NCBI GenBank assembly: GCA_050012775.1
Contig: JBEKGN010000001.1
Coordinates: forward strand, 1-64,000
Source of the DNA: Roseiarcus sp050012775
Lineage (GTDB): Bacteria; Pseudomonadota; Alphaproteobacteria; Rhizobiales; Beijerinckiaceae
Direction: 5' to 3'
DNA length: 64,000 bases
The notes beneath the pieces were generated by a model. It had not been told where the DNA came from, did not search any database, and worked only from the letters and a program-made list of their open reading frames with translations. Positions 53,866 to 62,074 of this stretch are shown piece after piece; position 1 is the first letter of the stretch; each line of letters opens with the position of its first letter. The translations under genes and the position numbers were made by a program.

Positions 53866-54342
53866 CTAGCCCGCCATCACGTACATCGTCAGCCACTGCG
53901 CCGCGAGCGCCGGCTTTTCCGCGCCCTCGATCTCGACGGTCACTTCGTGGCTCATCAGCCATTCGCGCTCGGAGCGCCGCATCGCGCCAACGAGCTTGAA
54001 GCGGCCGCGTATGCGCGATCCGGCGGGAACGGGCGCGAGAAAGCGCAGGCGGTCGAAGCCGTAATTGACGCCCATCGCGACGCCGGAAACCTTGGGCCGC
54101 GCGTCCTGCGCAAAAGCCGAAAGCATCGCCAGCGTCAGAAAGCCGTGGGCGATCGTCCCGCCGAACGGCGTCGCGCGCGCCGCTTGCGGGTCGACGTGGA
54201 TGAACTGCCGGTCCTCGGTGATCTCGGCGAAGGCGTCGATGCGCGCTTGATCGATGACGAACCAGCGCGAGACGAAGGGCTCGCCGCCGACGCGCGCGGC
54301 GAGCTCTTCGATCGTCATTTGTTGTCGTGCGGCGCCGTGCAT
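53866..54342 (-). CDS. MaoC-like dehydratase
   Basis: A 158-residue hot-dog protein of the MaoC/enoyl-CoA hydratase type. The catalytic pattern is FAEITEDRQFIHVDPQAA, GTIAHGFLTL. Its ATG overlaps the SDR stop (TGATG) and the two genes are coupled. Paired with the SDR, it suggests acyl-CoA or polyketide-like chemistry; substrate not known. An alternative start at 54318 is possible. Confidence 0.86.
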   Translation of the reverse strand: MHGAARQQMTIEELAARVGGEPFVSRWFVIDQARIDAFAEITEDRQFIHVDPQAARATPFGGTIAHGFLTLAMLSAFAQDARPKVSGVAMGVNYGFDRLRFLAPVPAGSRIRGRFKLVGAMRRSEREWLMSHEVTVEIEGAEKPALAAQWLTMYVMAG

Positions 54343-55154
54343 CACGCGGGCTCCCCGAACATCGGCGGCGGGGCCGCGGCGCTGAGGCCGCCGTCGACCG
54401 GGACGATGGCGCCGCTGGTGTAGGCGCCGCCGCGGCCGGTCAGAAACAGCAGCGTTCCCGCGAGATCCTCGGGCCGGCCGAGCCGCCCCATCGGCACCGT
54501 CGCGGCCGCGCGCGCCGCGCCCAGCTCGTCGCCGACCGCGTAAGCCGTCATTCTGGTCGCGAACGGTCCGGGCGCGATTGCGTTGACCGTGACGTGGCGC
54601 GCCGCGAATTCCTGCGCGAGAATGCGCGTGAGGTGATGCACGGCGACCTTCGACGCCGCATAAGAATAGGCGCTCTCGGACTGCGTGACGAGCCCCATCA
54701 CCGAGCCGATGTTGACGATCGTCGCCGGGCGGTCCGCCGTGCCCGAGGCGACGAGCATCGGCATGAGGTCGCGCGTCAGCGTGAACAGGCCCGCGACATT
54801 GACCGCCATCACGCGCTCCCAGCCCTTCCAGGGGAAGGCATCGAACGGCTCGCCCCAATTGACCCCCGCGTTGTTGACGAGAATGTGCAATTCCCCCGTG
54901 CGCTGGCGCAACTCGGACGCGAGCGCCGCCACGCCCGCCTCGCTCGCCACCGTGCCGCCGAAGCCCTCGCAAGGGCCGATCGCGCTCAATTCGCGCGCGG
55001 CCTCCTCGCAGGCCTCGGCCTTGCGCGAGGCAATCAGCACGCGGGCGCCGGCGCTGAGCAGCGCCTCGGCGCAGATTCGGCCGAGCCCCGTCGCCCCGCC
55101 GGTGACGAGCGCCGTGCGTCCGGCGACGGAAAAGAGGTCTGTCAAGGCGAACAT
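54342..55154 (-). CDS. Short-chain dehydrogenase/reductase coupled to MaoC
   Basis: A 270-residue SDR: TGGATGLG cofactor motif, NNAGVNWG, Ser in IGSVMGL, YSYAASK catalytic motif and DGGLSA end. The ATG at 55154 opens MFALTDLFSVAGRTALVTGG at the first strand. It overlaps maoC by one base, and the two should be made together. Confidence 0.9.
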   Translation of the reverse strand: MFALTDLFSVAGRTALVTGGATGLGRICAEALLSAGARVLIASRKAEACEEAARELSAIGPCEGFGGTVASEAGVAALASELRQRTGELHILVNNAGVNWGEPFDAFPWKGWERVMAVNVAGLFTLTRDLMPMLVASGTADRPATIVNIGSVMGLVTQSESAYSYAASKVAVHHLTRILAQEFAARHVTVNAIAPGPFATRMTAYAVGDELGAARAAATVPMGRLGRPEDLAGTLLFLTGRGGAYTSGAIVPVDGGLSAAAPPPMFGEPA

Positions 55155-55322
55155 GCTTCCTCCCAAATGCGCGAATCGACGGCAGACTAGGCGAACGCCG
55201 GCCGTTCGCCAATGCGCGGCGCAGGCCGCCCGCGCCATTGCGCGGTTCGACCGATGGGCGTTAGGATGCTCTGGCCGAGTCCCGTCAACCGCGTCGCTAC
55301 GCTCAATCTTGGCGGAGAGCCG

Positions 55323-55883
55323 ATGCCCGTCGACAAGCCGCTGAATTTCGTCGTCCTCGTCGGCAGCCTGCGCCGCGGGTCTTTCAACGCCGCGATCGCC
55401 CGCGCGCTGCCGGGGCTCGCTCCGAGCGACGTCGCGATTGTCCCGCTCGGGTCGGTCGGGGAGTTTCCGCTATTCAACCAGGACGTCGAGGCGCAGGGCT
55501 TCCCCAGCGCCGTCGTCGCGATGGGCGAGGCGATCGCCGAGGCCGACGGCGTGATCATCGTCACGCCGGAATACAATTATTCGGTTCCCGGCGTGCTGAA
55601 GAATGCAATCGACTGGCTGTCGCGCCTGCCGACCAAGCCCTTCGCCGGCAAGCCGGTGGCGATCCAAAGCGCCTCGCCCGGCATTTTCGGCGGCGTGCGC
55701 GCGCAACACCACCTGCGCCAAACGCTGGTCTTTCTCGATGCGCGCGCCCTCGCCCAGCCCGAGGTGATGATCCCCCAGGCGCACAACAAGGTCGACGCGA
55801 ACACAGGCGAGCTGACCGACGCGACGACGCGCGACTTCATCGCCAAGCAATTGCAGGCCTTCGCCGCCTTCGCGAGGCGGTGA
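55323..55883 (+). CDS. NADPH-dependent FMN reductase family protein
   Basis: A 186-residue flavodoxin-fold reductase. The FMN loop is GSLRRGSFNAAIARAL, and VTPEYNYSVPGVLKNAIDWL is the family signature. The ATG at 55323 opens MPVDKPLNFVVLVGS. It may act as a quinone or azo reductase; the sequence does not decide. It converges on the second higA with an eight-base gap. Confidence 0.9.
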   Translation: MPVDKPLNFVVLVGSLRRGSFNAAIARALPGLAPSDVAIVPLGSVGEFPLFNQDVEAQGFPSAVVAMGEAIAEADGVIIVTPEYNYSVPGVLKNAIDWLSRLPTKPFAGKPVAIQSASPGIFGGVRAQHHLRQTLVFLDARALAQPEVMIPQAHNKVDANTGELTDATTRDFIAKQLQAFAAFARR

Positions 55884-55891
55884 GCGCCTGG

Positions 55892-56197
55892 TTACGCCGC
55901 GACGGCTTCGTGGCGTTTGATTTTGCCGATGTCGACGCCAATTTCGGACCGAGCTGTCTCGAGTTCGTATTGGCTTTGCAGATTCATCCAGAACTCCGGC
56001 GTCGTCCCAAAGAACGCCGCAAGACGAACGGCCGTATCGCCGCTGACGCCGATTTCCTCTCGGGACAGTCGCTCGATACGGGTGCGCGGCACCCCGCACG
56101 CCTTCGCCACGGCAAGCGCGCTCAAACCAAGCGGAACGAGAAATTCTTCGCGAAGAACTTCGCCGGGGTGCATCGGAGGCAGTTTCTTTCTCGCCAT
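55892..56197 (-). CDS. higA: HigA-type antitoxin, second pair
   Basis: A 101-residue HigA antitoxin: PPMHPGEVLREEFLVPLGLS, then AVAKACGVPRTRIERLSREE and DTAVRLAAFFGTTPEFWMNL. The ATG at 56197 is preferred because MARKKLPPMHPGEVL is the family start. It lies 14 bases after higB. It differs in sequence from the first HigA near 1 kb, so the pairs are not recent copies. Confidence 0.9.
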   Translation of the reverse strand: MARKKLPPMHPGEVLREEFLVPLGLSALAVAKACGVPRTRIERLSREEIGVSGDTAVRLAAFFGTTPEFWMNLQSQYELETARSEIGVDIGKIKRHEAVAA

Positions 56198-56211
56198 CTC
56201 GCGCTCCAATC

Positions 56212-56499
56212 CTAGTGATAGTCGGTGATTTCGACATCTTCCGGCCCCGCGTCCGTCCACCGGAAACAGACGCGGAATTGATCGTTGACCCTGATAGCGT
56301 GTTGGCCCTTCCGATCACCGCCCAACTCGTGCAGCCTGTTGCCCGGCGGTTCTGCGAGGTCTCTCAAGGCGCCGGCGGCGGCAAGCATCTTGAGCTTGCG
56401 GCGGGCGACCCGTAAAAGATTGGGAGGGAACCCCTTTTTGGGGGAATATCCCTCGGCGATCTCCTCCGTTATCTCGTCTCTGAACGACTTTATCGCCAC
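56212..56499 (-). CDS. higB: HigB-type toxin, second pair
   Basis: A 95-residue HigB toxin: IKSFRDEITEEIAEGYSPKK, LRVARRKLKMLAAAGALRDL, PPGNRLHELGGDR, and HAIRVNDQFRVCFRW ending VEITDYH. The GTG at 56499 matches the family start; the longer frame to 56649 reads through the operators. Two matched palindromes upstream suggest tight autoregulation. Confidence 0.88.
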   Translation of the reverse strand: MAIKSFRDEITEEIAEGYSPKKGFPPNLLRVARRKLKMLAAAGALRDLAEPPGNRLHELGGDRKGQHAIRVNDQFRVCFRWTDAGPEDVEITDYH

Positions 56500-56527
56500 G
56501 CCGTCGCGCCCCCGCCGACCGGCTTGA

Positions 56528-56579
56528 TGTATCAAGACATGATACGAACCGCAAGCGAAATGTATCATTGCCTGATGCA
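56528..56579. promoter_or_regulatory. Twin palindromic operators of the second higBA pair
   Basis: TGTATCA-N5-TGATACG at 56528-56546 and TGTATCA-N5-TGATGCA at 56561-56579. Both are 7-5-7 palindromes of TGTATCA with a single mismatch each, and their starts are 33 bases apart, close to three helical turns. They lie upstream of the higB start, the usual place for cooperative HigA binding. Confidence 0.6.
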
Positions 56580-56711
56580 TCTGTCGGGCGCGCGCGTGCG
56601 GTAAGCCAACGAGACCCGCGATGCTCTCACATCGGGCGGACTCGGACACGGGGTTGACGCCCGCCCCGGCCGCGGCGACAGTGCCGAGCTTCGCCGCAGG
56701 TCCGAGGGCCC

Positions 56712-57539
56712 ATGAAAGTCTCGCTCGTCCAGATGAACTCCATCAGCGACAAGGCCGCCAATATCGCGGCGGCGTGCGCGTTGATCGAGCGCGCGGTCGT
56801 CGAGGAAGCGCCGGACTGGGTGCTGCTGCCCGAGCAGTTCGACTGGGCGGGCGGCGCCAAAGGCGACAAGGCGGCCAACGCTGAAGTTCTGCCCGGCGGC
56901 CCGGCCTATTCTATGGCGCAGGAGCTCGCGGCCAAGCATCGCATCTTCATCCACGCCGGCTCGATCATGGAGAAAATCCCCGGCGACGAGCGCATCCACA
57001 ACACCTCCGTCGTCTTCAACCGCGCGGGCGAGGAGATCGCGCGCTACCGCAAGATTCATCTCTTCGACGTGACGACGCCGGACGGCGTCTCCTACCGGGA
57101 GAGCGCGAGCGTGAAGGCGGGCGACGCGGTCGTCACCTACGACTGCGAAGGCGTCACGATCGGCTGCTCCATCTGCTACGACCTGCGTTTCCCCGACCTG
57201 TTCCAGGCGCTCGCGGAACGGGGCGCGCAAGTCATCGCCCTGCCCGCCGCCTTCACCCTGCAGACCGGCAAGGACCATTGGGAGACGCTGCTTCGCGCGC
57301 GCGCCATCGAGACGGAGACTTATGTCTGCGCCAGCGCGCAGACCGGAAGCTTCACCATCGGCAATGAACAGCGCCAAACTTACGGCCATTCGCTGGTCGC
57401 CGATCCCTGGGGCCATGTCGTCGCCAAGGCTTCGGACGGCGTCGGCCTCGTTTCGACGCGGCTCGACATGGCCCAGGTCGAGCGCGCGCGGCGGCTGATC
57501 CCGGTGGCGCAGCACAAGGTCAGGCTGCCTCGCGCCTGA
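56712..57539 (+). CDS. Carbon-nitrogen hydrolase (Nit-type amidase)
   Basis: A 275-residue nitrilase-superfamily amidase with the Glu-Lys-Cys triad: Glu in WVLLPEQFD, Lys in RYRKIHLFD, Cys in CSICYDLRFP. The overall form is closest to Nit1/Nit2-like omega-amidases such as deaminated glutathione amidase. It is the last ordinary gene before the C1 operon, separated by 128 bases and probably on its own transcript. Confidence 0.88.
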   Translation: MKVSLVQMNSISDKAANIAAACALIERAVVEEAPDWVLLPEQFDWAGGAKGDKAANAEVLPGGPAYSMAQELAAKHRIFIHAGSIMEKIPGDERIHNTSVVFNRAGEEIARYRKIHLFDVTTPDGVSYRESASVKAGDAVVTYDCEGVTIGCSICYDLRFPDLFQALAERGAQVIALPAAFTLQTGKDHWETLLRARAIETETYVCASAQTGSFTIGNEQRQTYGHSLVADPWGHVVAKASDGVGLVSTRLDMAQVERARRLIPVAQHKVRLPRA

Positions 57540-57667
57540 AACGGCGTCGGGGCCGCAAAATGTGGGGTCCGCGCGCGATAATTATGCTTTGCGCGGCAAT
57601 ATCATGCGACAATATGGCGTGGTCGGGCCGGCCCCGCGCCGGCTCGGGAACGGCGGGAATTGCGCTC

Positions 57668-58375
57668 ATGGCGGATGACGAACTGGACCTCTCCACGCTC
57701 TCCGACGAGGATCTCGTCGCGCAGATGCACGAAGACCTCTACGACGGCCTCAGGGAAGAAATCGAGCAAGCCGTCCGCATCCTCTTGGACCGCGGCTGGA
57801 CGCCCTACGACGTGCTGACCAAGGCGCTGGTCGAGGGCATGCGCATCGTCGGCGTGGATTTCCGCGACGGCATTCTCTTCGTGCCGGAAGTGCTGATGTC
57901 GGCCAATGCGATGAAGGCGGGCATGGCGATCCTGCGTCCGCTGCTCGCCGCCACCGGCGCGCCGAAGATGGGCAAGATGGTCATCGGCACCGTCAAGGGC
58001 GACATCCACGACATCGGCAAGAATCTCGTGTGCATGATGATGGAGGGCGCCGGTTTCGAGGTGTTCGACATCGGCATCAACAACGGCGTCGAGAAATACC
58101 TCGAGGCGATCGAGAAGCACCAGCCGGAAATTCTGGGCATGTCGGCGCTACTGACCACCACCATGCCGTACATGAAAGTGGTGATCGACACGCTCAAGGA
58201 AAAAGGCATGCGCAACGACTATATCGTGCTGGTCGGCGGCGCTCCCTTGAACGAATCCTTCGCGCAGGCCGTCGGCGCCGACGCCTATTGCCGCGACGCG
58301 GCGGTCGCGGTCGAGACGGCCAAGGCGTTGCTCGCGCGCCGACAGGGTTCCCCGCAATCGCTGGAACGCGTCTAG
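57668..58375 (+). CDS. Corrinoid-binding methyl carrier protein
   Basis: A 235-residue B12-binding carrier of the MtbC/MtgC type. The helical cap is at residues ~20-90, and the cobalt-ligand motif is GDIHDIGKNL with Asp112, His114 and Gly117. The Rossmann part follows with LGMSALLTTTMPYMKVVIDT. It carries the methyl group between a substrate methyltransferase and the THF methyltransferase. The ATG at 57668 (MADDELDLS) is chosen; 36 residues upstream lack family character. It is first in the C1 operon. Confidence 0.9.
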   Translation: MADDELDLSTLSDEDLVAQMHEDLYDGLREEIEQAVRILLDRGWTPYDVLTKALVEGMRIVGVDFRDGILFVPEVLMSANAMKAGMAILRPLLAATGAPKMGKMVIGTVKGDIHDIGKNLVCMMMEGAGFEVFDIGINNGVEKYLEAIEKHQPEILGMSALLTTTMPYMKVVIDTLKEKGMRNDYIVLVGGAPLNESFAQAVGADAYCRDAAVAVETAKALLARRQGSPQSLERV

Positions 58376-58410
58376 AGCCCGCGCCAGGGGGAGCCGCGCG
58401 CCCCGACCTC

Positions 58411-59106
58411 ATGAGGCGTTACCCCGTGAAAGCCGACGCCGAAATCGCAGACGAAACCGAGGCGGAGCGCGTTTGGCCGCGCCGGCGCGAGGGCGCCCGA
58501 CGAATTCTGGTCATCGCCTGCGGCGCGCTGGCGCGCGAGATCCTCGCGCTGCGCGAGGGGCCGCTCGGCGCGTTCGACGTGACGTGCCTTCCCGCCCAAT
58601 TGCACAATCGGCCCGAAGGCATCCCCGAGGCGGTGCGTCGCAAGATTCGCGCGAATCGCGCCGCCTACGACGAAATCCTTTGCCTCTACGGCGATTGCGG
58701 CACGGGCGGCGCGCTCGACCGCGTGCTGGAGGAGGAAGGCGTCTCGCGCATCGCGGGCGCGCATTGCTACGCCTTCTTCGCCGGCGAAGCCGAATTCGCG
58801 GCGATGATGGCCGAGGAGCCCGGCACGTTCTTCCTCACCGATTTCCTCGCCCGGCATTTCGACCGGCTGGTGATCGAGGGCCTCGGCCTCGACCGCTTTC
58901 CGCAATTGCGCGACGATTACTTCGGCCATTACCGCCGCCTCGTCCATCTCGCGCAGAGCGACGACGCCGAATTGACCGAGAAGGCCGAAGCCGCGGCGCG
59001 GCGTCTCGGCCTCGCCTTCGAGCGACGCGCGACCGGCCTCGGCCATCTCAAGCGCTTTTTCGACGCGGCCGCCCGCAAGAAGGAGGAGGCGCCATGGCCA
59101 GCCTGA
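58411..59106 (+). CDS. DUF1638 protein of the C1 operon
   Basis: A 231-residue DUF1638 protein. Conserved Cys/His patches are visible: ILVIACGALAREILAL, LYGDCGTGGALD and AGAHCYAFFAGE. They could bind metal or corrinoid, though no function is established. It sits 35 bases after the corrinoid gene and overlaps the next gene by 13 bases, so it belongs to the operon. Confidence 0.8.
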   Translation: MRRYPVKADAEIADETEAERVWPRRREGARRILVIACGALAREILALREGPLGAFDVTCLPAQLHNRPEGIPEAVRRKIRANRAAYDEILCLYGDCGTGGALDRVLEEEGVSRIAGAHCYAFFAGEAEFAAMMAEEPGTFFLTDFLARHFDRLVIEGLGLDRFPQLRDDYFGHYRRLVHLAQSDDAELTEKAEAAARRLGLAFERRATGLGHLKRFFDAAARKKEEAPWPA

Positions 59107-59393
59107 TCGCCCTCTATTGGCGCGACATCCCGAGCCAGGTGATCGTCAAGGCCGGCCGCGCGAGCGCCAAGCGCGAATTGTCCGAGCGCTTCGTGCGCGC
59201 CATCGACGCCGCGGCGATGCACGCTCACGCGAGCGACGCCGACGCCTATCTCGCGGAATGGCGGCGCAGCGAGCCGATTCCCTGCGGCGACGACCTCGAA
59301 GCCGAGGCGGAAGCCGCCGCGCAGCGCTTCGAGGCCGAATACGACACGCATCGGCTCGCGCTGCTCGCCAAGCGCGACGGCCGCGAGGCCTGA
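59094..59393 (+). CDS. Small virulence-factor-family protein of the C1 operon
   Basis: A 99-residue protein resembling the family labelled virulence factor in Pfam (PF13769): LIALYWRDIPSQVIVKAGRA, with RELSERFVRAIDAAAM. Despite the name there is no toxin-like feature. It overlaps DUF1638 by 13 bases and the MetV-like gene begins four bases after its stop. Role in C1 metabolism is unknown. Confidence 0.75.
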   Translation: MASLIALYWRDIPSQVIVKAGRASAKRELSERFVRAIDAAAMHAHASDADAYLAEWRRSEPIPCGDDLEAEAEAAAQRFEAEYDTHRLALLAKRDGREA

Positions 59394-59397
59394 CGCC

Positions 59398-59916
59398 TTG
59401 AGCGCGCTGACCCCTTGCGCCTTCGAGCCGCGCGGCAAGCGACCGCCGCCCGACCGCGCCTTGCGGATGCGCTCGTGGAGCGTGCGCCACGCTGCGCTAC
59501 TGGAGCGCGTCTACGATGTCTTCGAGACCGCGCTCGTCGCTTTGGCGCCGGCGCTGGCGCAAATCGGTTACAAAAGGCTCGAACGCCCCTTCGCCTTCGT
59601 CGAGCGCCATGTGAAGGGCGCGCTGTTCGACTGCCGCATGTGCGGCGACTGCGTGCTCTCGTCCACGGGCATGTCGTGCCCGATGAACTGCCCGAAGGCG
59701 CTGCGCAACGGCCCCTGCGGCGGCGTGCGCGAAAACGGACATTGCGAGGTCTATCCGCAAATGCCCTGCGTATGGGTCGAGGCCTTCGAGGGAAGCCGGC
59801 GCATGCGCCACGGCGCACGGATCGAAGCGCCCCTGCCGCCGGTCGACCAGCGTCTCAAGGGCTCGTCGGCCTGGCTGCGGGCGGCGCGCCGGCGCAGCGG
59901 CGGCGAGGCGGCATGA
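59398..59916 (+). CDS. metV: MetV-like methylene-THF reductase partner (MTHFR C-terminal family)
   Basis: A 172-residue Cys-rich protein of the MTHFR_C/MetV family. The signature is CRMCGDC, then MSCPMNCPKALRNGPCGG, with later Cys in GHCEV and QMPC. The cysteines probably bind iron-sulphur or zinc, as in the MetV subunit of acetogen MetVF. The predicted start is TTG at 59398, and it overlaps metF by four bases. Such a subunit is uncommon beside MetF in an alphaproteobacterium, in my reading. Confidence 0.8.
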   Translation: MSALTPCAFEPRGKRPPPDRALRMRSWSVRHAALLERVYDVFETALVALAPALAQIGYKRLERPFAFVERHVKGALFDCRMCGDCVLSSTGMSCPMNCPKALRNGPCGGVRENGHCEVYPQMPCVWVEAFEGSRRMRHGARIEAPLPPVDQRLKGSSAWLRAARRRSGGEAA

Positions 59917-60956
59917 CGACCTCAGCGCCCCATCCCCACGACATCGGCCCCGATCCCGGCGCGCCGCTGGTCGATCTGCCCGGCCACAGCTCGCGCGGGC
60001 GCCTCGAGCGCGTGCTCCGGCGCGGCGAGTTCGCCGTCACCGCCGAGCTCGATCCGCCCGATTCGGCGGACCCGCAGGACGTCTATGAACGCGCGCAGGT
60101 GTTCGAGGGCTGGGTCGACGGCGTCAACGCCACCGACGGCTCGGGCGCGCATTGCCACATGTCGAGCGTCGCCGTCTGCGCGCTGCTGACGCGCGTCGGC
60201 TATTCGCCGGTGCTGCAAATCTCCTGCCGCGACTACAATCGCATCGCCATTCAGGGCAACGTGCTGGGCGCCGCGGCGCTGCAAGTGGGCAACATCCTGT
60301 GCCTGACCGGAGACGGCGTGCAATGCGGCGACCATCCCGAGGCCAAGCCGGTCTTCGACCTCGACTCGATCTCCCTGTTGTCGATCATCCGGCGCATGCG
60401 CGACGAAGGGGTGTTTCTTTCCGGGCGCAAGATCACCACGCCGCCGCGCGTCTTCATCGGCGCCGCGGAGAACCCCTTCGCGCCGCCCTACGATTTTCGC
60501 GTCGTCCGGCTCGCCAAGAAGATCGCCGCCGGCGCGCAGTTCGTGCAGACGCAATATTGCTTCGATCTGCCCTTGCTGCTGCGGTTCATGGAAAAGGCGC
60601 GCGACATCGGGCTCGACGAAAAATGCTTCATTCTCGTCGGCGTCGGGCCGCTCGCCTCGGCCAGAGCGGCGCGCTGGATGCGCGCCAATGTCGCGGGCGT
60701 CCATATCCCCGACGCCGTCGTCGCACGGCTGGAAGGCGCCAAGGACCAGCGCGCCGAGGGCAAGCGCATCTGCATCGAAATGATCCAGCAATTGCGCGAG
60801 GCCAAGGGGGTGGCGGGCGTGCATGTCATGGCCTATCGTCAGGAGCGACACATCTCGGAAATCGTTCACGACTCAGGCGTGCTGAAGGGACGCGCGCCCT
60901 GGCGGCGCGATTTCGTGCCCAAGATGCAGGCCGTGGAAAGCCTGGGGGCGGGATGA
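59913..60956 (+). CDS. metF: Methylenetetrahydrofolate reductase MetF
   Basis: A 347-residue MTHFR. The TIM-barrel features are GEFAVTAELDPPDS, DGVNATDGSGAHCH, ILCLTGDG and GAQFVQTQYCFDL. It would interconvert methyl- and methylene-THF, probably as a MetV/MetF pair, in the oxidation direction here. The ATG overlaps the metV stop by four bases. It is followed by about 205 bases that include an inverted repeat, then the methyltransferase gene. Confidence 0.92.
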   Translation: MTTSAPHPHDIGPDPGAPLVDLPGHSSRGRLERVLRRGEFAVTAELDPPDSADPQDVYERAQVFEGWVDGVNATDGSGAHCHMSSVAVCALLTRVGYSPVLQISCRDYNRIAIQGNVLGAAALQVGNILCLTGDGVQCGDHPEAKPVFDLDSISLLSIIRRMRDEGVFLSGRKITTPPRVFIGAAENPFAPPYDFRVVRLAKKIAAGAQFVQTQYCFDLPLLLRFMEKARDIGLDEKCFILVGVGPLASARAARWMRANVAGVHIPDAVVARLEGAKDQRAEGKRICIEMIQQLREAKGVAGVHVMAYRQERHISEIVHDSGVLKGRAPWRRDFVPKMQAVESLGAG

Positions 60957-60978
60957 CGCCGACATCATTGATTTCGCC

Positions 60979-61132
60979 GTCATTGCGAGCGAAGCGAAGC
61001 AATCCAGATATCGGGACGCTTCCTGGTTTGGGCGGTTGCGCGCAATCCCAGATCAAGATTTCCTCAGGGGCGCCGGCGTACGAGCCGCTCACCATCTCGA
61101 TCGCTGGATTGCTTCGCTTCGCTCGCAATGAC
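60979..61132. repeat. Long inverted repeat (family C) inside the C1 operon
   Basis: A 29-base arm, GTCATTGCGAGCGAAGCGAA and on to CAATCCAG, at 60979-61007 is repeated inverted at 61104-61132, with 96 bases between. This is a REP-like element of a kind common in related genomes. It lies between metF and the methyltransferase gene and could weaken or process the transcript at that point. Confidence 0.8.
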
Positions 61133-61161
61133 GTTCAAGTTCGATAGGGAAGCATCCATTC

Positions 61162-62070
61162 ATGACCGAAACGCGCATCTCCTCCGCGAAGAAAGAAGTC
61201 GTCATCGGCTTCGAGCGCCGCTTCGTGATGATCGGCGAGCGGATCAATCCCACGGGACGCAAGCTGCTGGCGGCGGAAATGGCGCAAGGCGACTATTCGC
61301 GCGTCGTCGCCGACGCGCTCGCGCAGGTCGAGGCGGGCGCGCAGATGCTCGACGTCAACGCCGGCATTCCGCTCGCCGACGAGCCGCGCATCCTCGCCGA
61401 ATGCGTCAAGCTGGTGCAGGAGACCGTCGACATTCCCCTGTCGATCGATTCCTCGATCGTCGAGGCGCTCGAGGCGGGGCTCGCGGTCTACAGGGGCAAG
61501 CCGCTGATCAATTCCGTCACCGGCGAAGAGGAGCGCCTGGAGCGCGTGCTGCCGCTGGTGAAGAAATACGGCGCGGCGGTGATCGCCATCTCCAACGACG
61601 AGACCGGCATTTCCGAGGACCCCGACGTGCGCTTCGCCGTCGCCAAGAAAATCGTCGAGCGCGCCGCCGACTTCGGCATCAAGCGCGAGGACGTCATCGT
61701 CGATCCCTTGGTGATGCCGGTCGGCGCGATCAACGACGCCGCGGCGCGGCTGATGCATCTGTTGCGCCGCCTGCGCGAGGAGCTGAAGGTCAACACCAGC
61801 TGCGGCGCCTCGAACTTCTCCTTCGGTCTGCCCAACCGACGCGGCCTCAACGCCGCTTTCCTGCCGATGATGATCGGCGCCGGCCTCACCTCGGCGATCA
61901 TGAACCCGCTGCACGCGGAAGACATTCAGGCCATTCTCGGCGCCGACGTGGTGATGGGCCACGACGCCAATTGCGCGGCCTGGATTCGCAAATACCGCGA
62001 GCCCGCTCCGGAGGGCGAAGAAGGCGGCGGAGGCCGCCGCGAGGGCGGACGCCGCCGGGCGCGGGCGTGA
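61162..62070 (+). CDS. Methyl-THF:corrinoid methyltransferase (MtgA-like)
   Basis: A 302-residue pterin-binding methyltransferase. The opening FVMIGERINPTGRKLLAAEM, the DVNAGIPL motif, and LINSVTGEEERLERVLPLVK fit the MtgA/CmuB/MetH-pterin family. NTSCGASNFSFGLPNRRGLN and the late DAN loop complete it. It would move methyl from the corrinoid protein to THF. It has a Gly/Arg-rich tail. The next gene starts five bases after its stop. Confidence 0.88.
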   Translation: MTETRISSAKKEVVIGFERRFVMIGERINPTGRKLLAAEMAQGDYSRVVADALAQVEAGAQMLDVNAGIPLADEPRILAECVKLVQETVDIPLSIDSSIVEALEAGLAVYRGKPLINSVTGEEERLERVLPLVKKYGAAVIAISNDETGISEDPDVRFAVAKKIVERAADFGIKREDVIVDPLVMPVGAINDAAARLMHLLRRLREELKVNTSCGASNFSFGLPNRRGLNAAFLPMMIGAGLTSAIMNPLHAEDIQAILGADVVMGHDANCAAWIRKYREPAPEGEEGGGGRREGGRRRARA

Positions 62071-62074
62071 CGCC

